From: an uncultured Lachnospiraceae bacterium
Lineage (GTDB): Bacteria; Bacillota; Clostridia; Lachnospirales; Lachnospiraceae
Reading direction: 5' to 3'
DNA length: 64,000 nucleotides
Assembly: GCA_910588955.1 (NCBI GenBank)
Contig: CAJURQ010000009.1
Location: 1-64,000, forward strand
Both the position numbers and the translations under genes were made by a program. The notes under the pieces are model-generated. The model was given only the letters and a program-made list of their open reading frames with translations, searched no databases and had not been told where the DNA came from. Shown here in pieces: positions 51,059 to 59,537 of the stretch. Each line of letters begins with the position of its first letter. Within the stretch, counting starts at the first letter, position 1.

Positions 51059-51763
51059 ATGGCAAAATATACAACCATTCTTTGGGACTTGGATCAGACG
51101 CTGCTCAACTTTGATCTTTCTATGGAACACGCGCTGCGGGCGGTGTTCGACCGGTATGGGCTGCCGATTGACGAGGAGATTGCGGCGCGCTACGACGTTA
51201 TCAACAGAAGCTACTGGCTCCGTCTGGAATCGGGGGAGCTGACCAAAGAGCAGGTGACGGTGGGACGGTTCCGTACCTTGTTTGAAGAGCTGGGAATCAT
51301 CCATGTGGCGCCGGAGCAGGTCAACGCGGACTACCAGCGGGAACTGGGAAACGTTTTCTTCTATATGGAAGACGCGGAGGAGCTTGTCACGCAGCTTAAG
51401 GAGAAGGGTTACCGGCAGTATGTGGTGACCAATGGAGTCAATTCCACACAGGCGAGCAAGATGAAACTGTCCGGGCTTGACAAGATCATGGACGGGGTGT
51501 TCGTCTCAGAACTTATGGGATATCCTAAGCCGCGGAAAGAATATTTCGATGCCTGTTTTGCGGCAATGCCGGGTGTGACGCGGGGGGAGTGCATTCTGGT
51601 TGGGGATTCTCTGACGAGTGACATGAGGGGCGCCCAGAACGCGGGTGTGGCGTCCTGCTGGTTTAACCCGACGGGAAGAGCGAAGGATGTAGAGGTGCGG
51701 ACGGATTACGAGATACGCAGGCTGGAAGAATTGTTGGCAATACTGGAACCGAGTAAAAAGTAA
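51059..51763 (+). CDS. HAD-family nucleotidase (YjjG-like)
   Basis: A 234-residue HAD phosphatase. Motif I is DLDQTLLNFD (first D is the nucleophile), motif II VTNGVNSTQ, motif III includes KPRKEYFDACF, and motif IV is LVGDSLTSDMRGAQNAG. The sequence is closest in style to YjjG, which removes phosphate from non-canonical pyrimidine nucleotides such as dUMP. This agrees with the nearby salvage, nrd and dut genes. ATG 51059 has GGAGG 7 nt upstream; the long in-frame extension runs through the terminator and is rejected. Confidence 0.88.
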   Translation: MAKYTTILWDLDQTLLNFDLSMEHALRAVFDRYGLPIDEEIAARYDVINRSYWLRLESGELTKEQVTVGRFRTLFEELGIIHVAPEQVNADYQRELGNVFFYMEDAEELVTQLKEKGYRQYVVTNGVNSTQASKMKLSGLDKIMDGVFVSELMGYPKPRKEYFDACFAAMPGVTRGECILVGDSLTSDMRGAQNAGVASCWFNPTGRAKDVEVRTDYEIRRLEELLAILEPSKK

Positions 51764-51800
51764 GGCATTCTCCGCACTGTGGAATCATGGGGTTGAAACA

Positions 51801-52805
51801 ATGGCAAAATCGACGAAGCAGAAACAGAAATTGTTATATTTGGTTAAAATTCTGACAGAGCAGTCCGACGAGGAGCACTGTCTGAGTGCGCAGGCGTTGA
51901 TCGACGCGCTGGCGGCGTATGATGTGAAGGCGGAGCGCAAGAGCATTTACGACGATATCGCCCAGCTCATCGACTTCGGGTACGATATCGTGCTGGTCAA
52001 GGCGAAGACAGGCGGCGGTTATTATTTGGCAGGGAGAGATTTTGAACTGGCGGAGTTAAAGCTCTTGGTGGAGACGGTGCAGGCGTCCCGGTTTCTGACG
52101 GCGAACAAATCGAGGGAGCTGATCTCCAAGATTGAGAAGCTTGCATCGAAGGCGGAGGCGGGACAGCTGCAGAGACAGGTCTATGTGGCGAACCGCATTA
52201 AGACGGCGAACGAGAGCATTTACTATGTGGTGGACGATATTCACAGGGCAATACAGGGGAATCGTCAGATTTCCTTTCAGTATCTGGAGTGGAACCTGCA
52301 GAGGGAGCTCGTGCCGCGGCGGGACGGCAAACCCTATCTGGCAAGCCCGTGGGCGCTCACCTGCAAGGACGAGTACTATTATCTGATCGCTCATGACAGC
52401 GAGGAGGACAAGATCAAGCATTTCCGTGTGGACAAGATGGCAAAAATCGAGGTGCTTGACAAAAAACGCGAGGGCGCGGCGCTCTTTGAGCGGTTCGATA
52501 TTGCGGATTACGCGAACAAAACCTTCGGCATGTACGGCGGAAGAGAGGAGGTTGTCACCCTGATGTTTGACAACAGCCTGATCGGCGTGGTGATGGACCG
52601 GTTTGGCAGGGAGGCGGCAGTCCGCATCCGGGACGATAAGCATTTTTCCGTCAGGGTACAGGTGGCGGTCAGCGGTCAGTTTTTCGGATGGCTGACGGGG
52701 CTTGGCGAGGGGGCGCGGATTCTGGCGCCGGCGTCTGTGGCGGATGAGTACCGGCTTCACCTGCAGAAAACGCTTGCCGGGTATGAGGGAAATTGGACGG
52801 ATTGA
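51801..52805 (+). CDS. HTH-WYL transcriptional regulator
   Basis: A 334-residue regulator. The N-terminus (KQKLLYLVKILTEQS, then ERKSIYDDIAQL) is an HTH_11-like winged helix. The WYL domain spans about 140-215 (QISFQYLEWNLQRELVPRRD, SPWALTCKDEYYYLIAHD, KHFRVDKM). A C-terminal WCX domain follows. It is of the CrfA/Lachnospiraceae type and different from the regulator at 1902. Its ligand and targets are unknown; the HAD gene 37 nt upstream may be one. A strong terminator follows. Confidence 0.88.
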   Translation: MAKSTKQKQKLLYLVKILTEQSDEEHCLSAQALIDALAAYDVKAERKSIYDDIAQLIDFGYDIVLVKAKTGGGYYLAGRDFELAELKLLVETVQASRFLTANKSRELISKIEKLASKAEAGQLQRQVYVANRIKTANESIYYVVDDIHRAIQGNRQISFQYLEWNLQRELVPRRDGKPYLASPWALTCKDEYYYLIAHDSEEDKIKHFRVDKMAKIEVLDKKREGAALFERFDIADYANKTFGMYGGREEVVTLMFDNSLIGVVMDRFGREAAVRIRDDKHFSVRVQVAVSGQFFGWLTGLGEGARILAPASVADEYRLHLQKTLAGYEGNWTD

Positions 52806-52809
52806 TTGT

Positions 52810-52845
52810 AAAAGGGATATGTACCAAAAAGACATATCCCTTTTT
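52810..52845 (+). terminator. Terminator after the WYL gene
   Basis: AAAAGGGATATGT (52810-52822) and ACATATCCCTTTT (52832-52844) form a 13-bp stem ending in T-run. Confidence 0.88.
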
Positions 52846-52869
52846 GGTGTTTTTTCCGAGGGGTTTTCA

Positions 52870-52898
52870 TTGACATAACATGTTTATTACCGTATACT
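52870..52898 (+). promoter_or_regulatory. Promoter of nrdDG-dut
   Basis: TTGACA (52870-52875), 17 bp, TATACT (52893-52898), a near-perfect SigA promoter. Confidence 0.85.
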
Positions 52899-52908
52899 AA
52901 TCCTAAAC

Positions 52909-52952
52909 CGCAATATATTGTGCTATTATGTTAACTGGCACTATATTTTGTG
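52909..52952 (+). promoter_or_regulatory. Two NrdR-box-like sites
   Basis: CGCAATATATTGTG (52909-52922) and CACTATATTTTGTG (52939-52952) both resemble the NrdR box (ACACWATATATWGTGT type). Their centres are 30 bp apart, near three helical turns, and both lie just downstream of the promoter. NrdR represses ribonucleotide reductase genes when dATP/ATP is high. The second box overlaps a GTG at 52950, which argues against that codon as the nrdD start. Confidence 0.75.
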
Positions 52953-52997
52953 GAAAACACTGCGGAACTGCAGGTGGATAAAGTTACGGAGGGGCGT

Positions 52998-55187
52998 ATG
53001 AGCAGTAAATTTGAATCGGATCGTTCGGATGGGGAGAATTACGGTCTTAAGTACCAGCCGGATAAGGGTGTGAAAGTGATCAAGAAGGATGGCAGTCTGG
53101 AGGCATTTAATGTCCAGAAGGTCATCGATGCAGTGGGGAAGAGCGCATACCGTGCCCTCACTAAGTTTACGGAGGAGGAGAAGCGTCATATCTGCCAGAC
53201 GGTGGTTGACAAGGTGAACGAGCTGGACGAGGAAAAAATTCCCATTCAGATCATGCACAATATCGTTGAGAGCGCGCTGGAGGATGTGAAGCCGATTGTG
53301 GCGAAAAGCTATCGCGATTACCGCAATTACAAGCAGGATTTTGTGCGCATGATGGACGATGTCTACAAGAAGAGCCAGTCGATCATGTACATCGGCGACA
53401 AGGAGAACGCTAATACGGACAGCGCCCTTGTCTCCACGAAGCGCAGCCTGATTTTTAATCAGTTTAATAAGGAGCTTTACCAGAAATTTTTTATGACCAC
53501 GGAAGAGATCCAGGCATGCCGGGACGGCTATATCTATGTCCATGACATGTCTGCCAGAAGGGATACGATGAACTGCTGTCTCTTTAATGTGGCGGAGGTG
53601 CTTTCCGGCGGTTTTGAGATGGGAAATATCTGGTACAATGAGCCGAAAACGCTTGACGTTGCTTTCGATGTCATAGGGGACATCGTCCTGAGCGCGGCGA
53701 GCCAGCAGTACGGCGGTTTTACGGTGCCTGAGGTGGATAAGATCTTAGAGCCCTACGCGGAGAAATCCTACAAGAGAAATATAGCGAAATATAAAAAACT
53801 GGGAATCGACAAGGAGACGGCGGCGGCGGAAGCCCTTGCGGATGTGACGAAAGAGTTTGAGCAGGGTTTTCAGGGCTGGGAATATAAGTTTAATACGGTG
53901 GCGAGCAGCCGCGGCGATTATCCGTTTATCACGGTGACGGCAGGAATCGGCACGGGTCGTTTTGCACGCCTTGCGACGATTCAGATGCTCAATGTGCGCA
54001 GGAAGGGGCAGGGCAAGAAGGAGTGCAAAAAGCCTGTGCTTTTCCCGAAGATTGTTTTTTTGTATGATGAAAATTTACACGGTCCCGGCAAGGAGCTGGA
54101 GGACGTGTTCGAGGCGGGCGTCAAGTGCTCCGCAAAGACCATGTATCCCGACTGGCTGAGCCTGACAGGAAAGGGTTATATCGCCAGCATGTACAAGCAG
54201 TACGGCAAGGTGATCTCTCCCATGGGCTGCCGTGCGTTCCTGTCCCCGTGGTACGAGCGGGGCGGTATGCATCCAGCTGACGACAAGGATGTTCCCGTTT
54301 TTGTGGGAAGGTTTAATGTGGGGGCAGTCTCCCTGCATCTGCCTATGATTCTGGCGAAATCCAGACAGGAGGGCAGGGATTTCTATGACGTGCTCGACTA
54401 TTATCTGAATCTGATCAGACAGCTTCACATCAGGACTTACGCGTATCTGGGCGAGATGCGCGCGTCCACGAATCCGTTGGCATATTGTGAGGGCGGTTTC
54501 TTAGGGGGGCATCTGCAGCTTCACGACAAGATCAAGCCGATTTTGAAATCAGCGACGGCAAGTTTCGGGATCACGGCGTTTAACGAACTGCAGGAGCTGT
54601 ACAACGGAAAATCGCTGGTGGAGGACGGCGCTTTCGCTCTGGAAGTGCTGGAGCATATCAATCATAAGATTGAGGAATACAAGGAAGAGGATGGGCACCT
54701 TTATGCCATCTACGGAACGCCAGCTGAGAACCTCTGCGGTCTGCAGGTGAAACAGTTCCGTGCCAAGTACGGCATTGTGGAGGGCGTGTCAGACAGGGAG
54801 TATGTATCCAACAGTTTCCACTGCCATGTGACGGAGGACATCACGCCCATAGAGAAGCAGGATTTGGAGTACCGCTTCTGGGAGATGGCGAATGGCGGCA
54901 AGATCCAGTATGTGAAATATCCGATTGATTACAATATTGAGGCGATCAAGACGTTGATCCGCAGGGCGATGGACATGGGTTTTTACGAGGGAGTGAATCT
55001 TTCCCTCGCATACTGTGACGACTGCGGGCATCAGGAACTGGAAATGGACGTCTGCCCTGTGTGCGGCAGCCGCAATCTGACAAAGATCGACCGTATGAAC
55101 GGGTATCTCGCTTATTCCCGCGTTCACGGCGACACCCGCTTGAGTGAGGCGAAAATGGCGGAGATCGCGGAACGAAGGAGCATGTGA
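52998..55187 (+). CDS. nrdD: Anaerobic ribonucleoside-triphosphate reductase
   Basis: A 729-residue glycyl-radical enzyme that reduces NTPs to dNTPs without oxygen. An N-terminal ATP-cone (KVIKKDGSLEAFNVQKVIDA) binds the allosteric nucleotide. The catalytic core contains the radical-bearing cysteine regions (MNCCLFN, PLAYCEGGFLGG). The C-terminal zinc site is CDDCGHQ and CPVCGSRN, and the glycyl-radical loop lies in RMNGYLAYSR. ATG 52998 is used because GGAGG lies 5 nt before it. The operon with nrdG and dut supplies dNTPs and removes dUTP. Confidence 0.96.
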   Translation: MSSKFESDRSDGENYGLKYQPDKGVKVIKKDGSLEAFNVQKVIDAVGKSAYRALTKFTEEEKRHICQTVVDKVNELDEEKIPIQIMHNIVESALEDVKPIVAKSYRDYRNYKQDFVRMMDDVYKKSQSIMYIGDKENANTDSALVSTKRSLIFNQFNKELYQKFFMTTEEIQACRDGYIYVHDMSARRDTMNCCLFNVAEVLSGGFEMGNIWYNEPKTLDVAFDVIGDIVLSAASQQYGGFTVPEVDKILEPYAEKSYKRNIAKYKKLGIDKETAAAEALADVTKEFEQGFQGWEYKFNTVASSRGDYPFITVTAGIGTGRFARLATIQMLNVRRKGQGKKECKKPVLFPKIVFLYDENLHGPGKELEDVFEAGVKCSAKTMYPDWLSLTGKGYIASMYKQYGKVISPMGCRAFLSPWYERGGMHPADDKDVPVFVGRFNVGAVSLHLPMILAKSRQEGRDFYDVLDYYLNLIRQLHIRTYAYLGEMRASTNPLAYCEGGFLGGHLQLHDKIKPILKSATASFGITAFNELQELYNGKSLVEDGAFALEVLEHINHKIEEYKEEDGHLYAIYGTPAENLCGLQVKQFRAKYGIVEGVSDREYVSNSFHCHVTEDITPIEKQDLEYRFWEMANGGKIQYVKYPIDYNIEAIKTLIRRAMDMGFYEGVNLSLAYCDDCGHQELEMDVCPVCGSRNLTKIDRMNGYLAYSRVHGDTRLSEAKMAEIAERRSM

Positions 55188-55696
55188 TGAGATACCATAA
55201 TATAACCAAGGACGATATGTTAAACGGCGACGGTCTGCGGGTTGTGCTCTGGGTGGCGGGTTGTACCCACTGTTGTAAGGAGTGCCAGAATCCGCTGACA
55301 TGGGACCCGGACGGCGGGCTCCCCTTCGACGAGGCGGCGAAGCAGGAAATTTTTTCGCAGCTGGAGAAATCTTATATCAACGGCATCACCTTTTCGGGCG
55401 GCGATCCGCTTCACTCGGCGAACCGGCTTGGCGTGCGCAGTCTGATGGAGGAGATCAAAAGCAGATACCCGGAGAAAACGATCTGGCTTTATACCGGGGA
55501 CAGCTGGGAGGATGTGCTGCACTATCCGATGATGAAGTATGTGGATGTGCTTGTCGACGGAGAATTTAAGAAGGATTTGAAGGATGTGAAGCTTCTCTGG
55601 AAGGGGAGCAGCAACCAGAGGGTGATTGACGTTCAGAAGAGCCTGCAGCAGACCGACCCTTCCAATCCGTTGATCTATTGCGGGAATTATGCGTGA
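55187..55696 (+). CDS. nrdG: Anaerobic ribonucleotide reductase activating protein
   Basis: A 169-residue radical SAM activase that puts the glycyl radical on NrdD. The cluster motif is CTHCCKEC (C-x3-C-x2-C) near 26-33. GITFSGGDPLHSAN is the SAM-binding GGE-like motif. Its ATG shares one base with the nrdD stop, so translation is coupled. Length is normal for NrdG. The start could be the GTG at 55184, one codon earlier. Confidence 0.95.
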   Translation: MRYHNITKDDMLNGDGLRVVLWVAGCTHCCKECQNPLTWDPDGGLPFDEAAKQEIFSQLEKSYINGITFSGGDPLHSANRLGVRSLMEEIKSRYPEKTIWLYTGDSWEDVLHYPMMKYVDVLVDGEFKKDLKDVKLLWKGSSNQRVIDVQKSLQQTDPSNPLIYCGNYA

Positions 55697-55713
55697 CGGG
55701 AAGGGAAATACGG

Positions 55714-56148
55714 ATGGAACACATTAAAATCAAATATTTTACGGATAAAATTGATAAACTGACTTACATAGACGGCAAGTCGGATTGGATCGACCTGCGT
55801 GCCGCGGAGGATGTGGAATTAAAGAAAGGCGAATTTAAGTTGATTCCGCTCGGGGTGGCAATGGAGCTGCCGGCAGGGTATGAGGCGCATGTGGTGCCGA
55901 GAAGCTCGACTTTCAAAAACTTCGGCGTCATTCAGACCAACCATCAGGGGGTGATCGACGCCTCCTACTGCGGGGACAACGACCAGTGGTTTATGCCGGT
56001 CTACGCGGTCAGGGATACACAGATTCGTGTGAACGATCGCATCTGCCAGTTCCGCATTATGGAGAACCAGCCGAAGATTGTCTTTGACGAGGTGGCGCAT
56101 CTTGAGAACGCGGACCGGGGCGGGCACGGGAGCACCGGGAAACAGTAA
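55714..56148 (+). CDS. dut: dUTP diphosphatase, trimeric
   Basis: A 144-residue enzyme that hydrolyses dUTP to dUMP and pyrophosphate, keeping uracil out of DNA. Motif 2 is PRSSTFKNFG, motif 3 GVIDASYCGDNDQW, motif 4 RICQFRIMENQ, and motif 5 GGHGSTGK. Motif 1 (WIDLRAAEDV) is near residue 24. The ATG at 55714 is behind AAGGGA; the upstream in-frame codons overlap nrdG. It completes the nrdDG-dut set. Confidence 0.94.
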   Translation: MEHIKIKYFTDKIDKLTYIDGKSDWIDLRAAEDVELKKGEFKLIPLGVAMELPAGYEAHVVPRSSTFKNFGVIQTNHQGVIDASYCGDNDQWFMPVYAVRDTQIRVNDRICQFRIMENQPKIVFDEVAHLENADRGGHGSTGKQ

Positions 56149-56235
56149 TAAAGCGGACTTATAATACTACGAATAAAAAAACGATACGACGGAGGCGATA
56201 TGTAGGTACAGAAGGTTAACAGTGAAGAAAAACTT

Positions 56236-57675
56236 GTGAATACGATTATGTTTGCCTATATTCTCGGCGTGGCGATTTCAGGCTGGGGATTTGTCATGAT
56301 TATGTTAAACGGAGGGGTGCGGGAATGCATATTCCTCTTATCCGGCGTGTGCGCCATCGTGACCAGGGTGTTTGAGAAACAGCTTGGCAGTAAGGCAAAG
56401 TATGTCTATGCGTGCATTCCGCCCGTGATTGGCGCGATTACGGCGGCTGTGGGCGGACCGAGCGACAGCGCGGGCTATGTATGTCTGACGCACTATTATT
56501 TTGTGGCAACTTTACTGCTTGTGCCTTATTATGAGAAAAAGATCCTCAAAGTGAGTACGATAGTGACTATTGTAGTCAATTTTGTGATGATGCTGCTATT
56601 TCCGGCGGGCTTCTTAAAGCTTCATCTTCCGATCGGATGGCTCTTTACGGGAATCGTCTATGTGATTCTGTTTGTGGCATGCTTATTCATTGTGCATCGG
56701 ACTACAGTCCTTTTCGGTGTTGTGGAAGATAAGGGGAAAGAAGTGGAAAGTGTGCTGGATTCCGTACAGGCGCTCTCAGACAGGCTTTTTGATGCAGGGA
56801 CGGCTCTCTCACAGATTTCCGAGAACGAGAGTGCGGCTGCACAGGAGCTGGCGGCGACAAGTGAAGAGCTTGTGGGCAACAGCAATACGCTTGGCATGAA
56901 GACGGACGAGAGCATGGGCAATTTAAGCGAGCTGAAAGAGTGGGAGAGTGTTGTCGCAGACAATGTGGAAAAGGTAGAACAGACCTCCAAAGATCTGTTG
57001 GATAAATCGCAGGAAAACGAAAAGCTGTTAAACGACTTGCAAAAGATCAACGGCGAAGTTTCGGAGTCCATGCAGCTTACAATCGAGGTGGCGAAGAAGT
57101 TGTCCGACGCGGTGCAGGAGATCGGCGTTACGCTGAAGCTGATCAGCGATATTTCCTCCTCCACGAACCTTCTTGCGCTGAACGCGTCCATTGAGGCGGC
57201 GAGAGCGGGAGAGGCAGGAAAAGGCTTCGCGGTGGTTGCTACGGAGGTGGGAACCCTTGCCAACAGCACGCAGGAGTCCCTGCGGGTGGTGCAGTCCGTG
57301 ATTGAGCGGGTGCAGAACAATGTGAAAGAAATCACGGCGCAGGTGGAGGAGAACTCGACCAAGCTCGGCACCCAGAACGCGTATTTCGAGAATGTATTTA
57401 AGAGTATGCGTGACATGACGGTGCTTCTCAATGAATCAGTCGGCGAGATCCGGAACATGGGAGACACCTACGCAAAGCAGGCGGAAGTCATTGAGCGGAC
57501 GGTGTCCATTAATCAGGATATTGCAGAGAGTATAAGAAAAGAGAACGAGCATTTCCATTCCATCAACAGCATGGCGGAAGGCAATGCGGGTGATACGGCG
57601 GAGGTGACCAAACAGGCTGGTCTGATCAGTGAGATGGTTGATGAAATGAACCGGATTTTGAACAGGCAGGAATAA
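56236..57675 (+). CDS. Methyl-accepting chemotaxis protein
   Basis: A 479-residue chemoreceptor. About five or six membrane helices (residues 5-155) form the sensor, with no large periplasmic loop. A long coiled coil follows, and the signalling hairpin tip holds ALNASIEAARAGEAGKGFAV near 316-335, the conserved CheA/CheW-binding region. The best RBS (GGAGG, 56191-56195) precedes an ATG at 56200 that is in the same frame but followed at once by TAG (56203). The GTG at 56236 or ATG at 56248 is therefore the usable start, without a good RBS. No other chemotaxis genes are adjacent. Confidence 0.88.
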   Translation: MNTIMFAYILGVAISGWGFVMIMLNGGVRECIFLLSGVCAIVTRVFEKQLGSKAKYVYACIPPVIGAITAAVGGPSDSAGYVCLTHYYFVATLLLVPYYEKKILKVSTIVTIVVNFVMMLLFPAGFLKLHLPIGWLFTGIVYVILFVACLFIVHRTTVLFGVVEDKGKEVESVLDSVQALSDRLFDAGTALSQISENESAAAQELAATSEELVGNSNTLGMKTDESMGNLSELKEWESVVADNVEKVEQTSKDLLDKSQENEKLLNDLQKINGEVSESMQLTIEVAKKLSDAVQEIGVTLKLISDISSSTNLLALNASIEAARAGEAGKGFAVVATEVGTLANSTQESLRVVQSVIERVQNNVKEITAQVEENSTKLGTQNAYFENVFKSMRDMTVLLNESVGEIRNMGDTYAKQAEVIERTVSINQDIAESIRKENEHFHSINSMAEGNAGDTAEVTKQAGLISEMVDEMNRILNRQE

Positions 57676-57701
57676 AGGAAACGCTGCCCGGCGTGCATAA
57701 G

Positions 57702-57758
57702 AAAACTCCTTCCAAGACATACTATGGGAAACAATGGTAAGTCACGGAAGGAGTTTTT
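57702..57758 (+). terminator. Terminator that also covers the gerA-gene RBS
   Basis: AAAACTCCTTCC (57702-57713) and GGAAGGAGTTTT (57746-57757) make a perfect 12-bp stem with a T-run, and an inner TACTAT/ATGGTA pair is possible. AAGGAG (57748-57753) in the 3' arm is the RBS of the gene starting at 57762. The hairpin can stop transcription of the chemoreceptor gene or hide that RBS on read-through transcripts. Confidence 0.8.
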
Positions 57759-57761
57759 GCG

Positions 57762-59183
57762 TTGAATAATAAGGAAAAGATGACAACCTCCCTGCAGGAA
57801 AGCATGGCTTATATGAAGGCGCACATGGCGCCGGACACGAGCTTTGACGTAGTCTACCGCGTGATTGATGTGGGTGGCAGACAGGCGTGCATTTATTTTA
57901 TCGACGGTTTCTGCAAAGATGAACTGATGATGAAGATTCTCCAGTATTTTATCGGTCTGACACCGGAGGATATGCCGGAGAGTGCTTATGAAATGTCAAA
58001 GAAGGCGACGCCGTACGTGGAGGTGGATCTCAAAGACAAATGGGATGATATCATCTACAACGTGCTGTCCGGCGTGTTCGCACTTTTTATCGACGGCTAT
58101 GACAGGTGTGTGCTGATTGATTCCCGAACCTATCCCGCCCGAAGCGTTTCGGAACCCGATAAGGACAAGACGCTGCGCGGCAGCAAGGACGGGTTCGTGG
58201 AGACGGTGGTCTTCAATACGGCGCTGATCAGACGGCGCATCAGAAGCACCGAACTTCGCATGGAGATGATGAACGCCGGAAAGAGCTCGCAGACAGATAT
58301 CGTGCTCTGCTATATGGACAACCGGGTGGATCACGCGTTTTTGGAGAAGGTAAAAAAGCGGATTGAAAATATCAAGGTGGATGCGCTGACCATGAATCAG
58401 GAGAGTCTGGCGGAGTGTCTCTACCAGCGCATGTGGTTCAATCCTTTTCCCAAATTTAAGTTTACCGAGCGTCCGGACGTGGCGGCGGCGCAAGTGCTTG
58501 AGGGGGATATCGTGATACTGGTGGACAATTCCCCTTCGGCTATGATTGTGCCGACCTCGATTTTTGATATTGTGGAGGAGGCGGACGATTACTATTTTCC
58601 ACCGGTCACCGGGACTTACTTACGTCTGACGCGGTTTTTGATTTCGATCCTCACCTATATCATGACGCCGACCTTCCTGCTGCTGATGGAGAATCCCCAG
58701 TGGGTTCCCGAGAGCTTTCAGTTTATCATGCTGCAGGAGGAGTCGAACATTCCTTTGATCGCGCAGTTTTTGATACTGGAGCTGGCAATAGACGGCTTGA
58801 AGCTGGCGGCGGTCAATACGCCCAACATGCTGAGTACACCGCTTAGCGTGATGGCGGCGTTGGTGCTCGGCGAGTTTTCCGTCAACAGCGGCTGGTTCAA
58901 CTCTGAGGTAATGTTATATATGGCGTTCGTCGCCATCGCCAACTACACCCAGCAGAACTATGAGCTTGGCTACGCGTTAAAGTTTATGCGTATCATCAAT
59001 CTGATTCTGACGGCAATTTTCGGTATTTACGGTTATGTGGGGGCGATTGTGTTTTTCCTGTTGTCCATCGTCTTCAACAAGACGTTGTCGAACAAGAGTT
59101 ATATTTATCCGCTTTTGCCCTTCAATTTCAGACAGCTCGCAAAACGGCTGCTGCGGCTGCGGCTGCCGGAGACAAAACAGTAG
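57762..59183 (+). CDS. GerA-family germinant receptor subunit A
   Basis: A 473-residue spore inner-membrane protein, the A subunit of a germinant receptor. The soluble N-terminal half (about 1-285) has FIDGFCKDELMMKILQYF and GYDRCVLIDSRTYPAR. About five membrane helices fill the C-terminal part, with PTFLLLMENPQWVPESFQFI and NTPNMLSTPLSVMAAL, both strong GerA signatures. The ending LLPFNFRQLAKRLLR is typical. The start is TTG, 8 nt after AAGGAG. No B or C subunit gene is adjacent, so the partners lie elsewhere. Confidence 0.93.
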   Translation: MNNKEKMTTSLQESMAYMKAHMAPDTSFDVVYRVIDVGGRQACIYFIDGFCKDELMMKILQYFIGLTPEDMPESAYEMSKKATPYVEVDLKDKWDDIIYNVLSGVFALFIDGYDRCVLIDSRTYPARSVSEPDKDKTLRGSKDGFVETVVFNTALIRRRIRSTELRMEMMNAGKSSQTDIVLCYMDNRVDHAFLEKVKKRIENIKVDALTMNQESLAECLYQRMWFNPFPKFKFTERPDVAAAQVLEGDIVILVDNSPSAMIVPTSIFDIVEEADDYYFPPVTGTYLRLTRFLISILTYIMTPTFLLLMENPQWVPESFQFIMLQEESNIPLIAQFLILELAIDGLKLAAVNTPNMLSTPLSVMAALVLGEFSVNSGWFNSEVMLYMAFVAIANYTQQNYELGYALKFMRIINLILTAIFGIYGYVGAIVFFLLSIVFNKTLSNKSYIYPLLPFNFRQLAKRLLRLRLPETKQ

Positions 59184-59537
59184 GATGACTTGGCATGAAA
59201 AGAGAATAAAATTTAACTTGATACGATTAAATATAAACTAATAAATAGCTAAAATTTAATAGCTGAATTTGTACGTATTTCATAAAAATGGAAAAGAAGT
59301 TTTGTTCTACTTGTTATTTTATGGCTGCGATAGTACAATAAATGGCAGAGAAAAGGTAAACATCGGAAGTTTGGCTGTTGCAGCCCTATATAAATTAATT
59401 AGCTAAAGTTAAGTTATATTAAGCCCCTGTTGTTATATATGTAGGTAATGCAATTTGGCAAAAGGTCTGCGAAAAGGAACGAGGTATGAAGACAGAGGGC
59501 TGTGGCGGTGAAATGCGGATGACGGAGGAGAACGGGA
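59184..59537 (+). other. AT-rich gap with small direct repeats
   Basis: This 354-bp stretch carries no convincing gene. AATAGCTAAAATTT (59244-59257) and AATAGCTGAATTT (59258-59270) are tandem repeats, and AATTAGCTAAAG recurs near 59396. A small hairpin GGCTG/CAGCC lies at 59373-59385. A 20-codon frame at 59486-59548, behind GAACGAGG, overlaps the next start and could be a leader peptide; evidence is weak. The region is clearly more AT-rich than its flanks. Confidence 0.5.
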
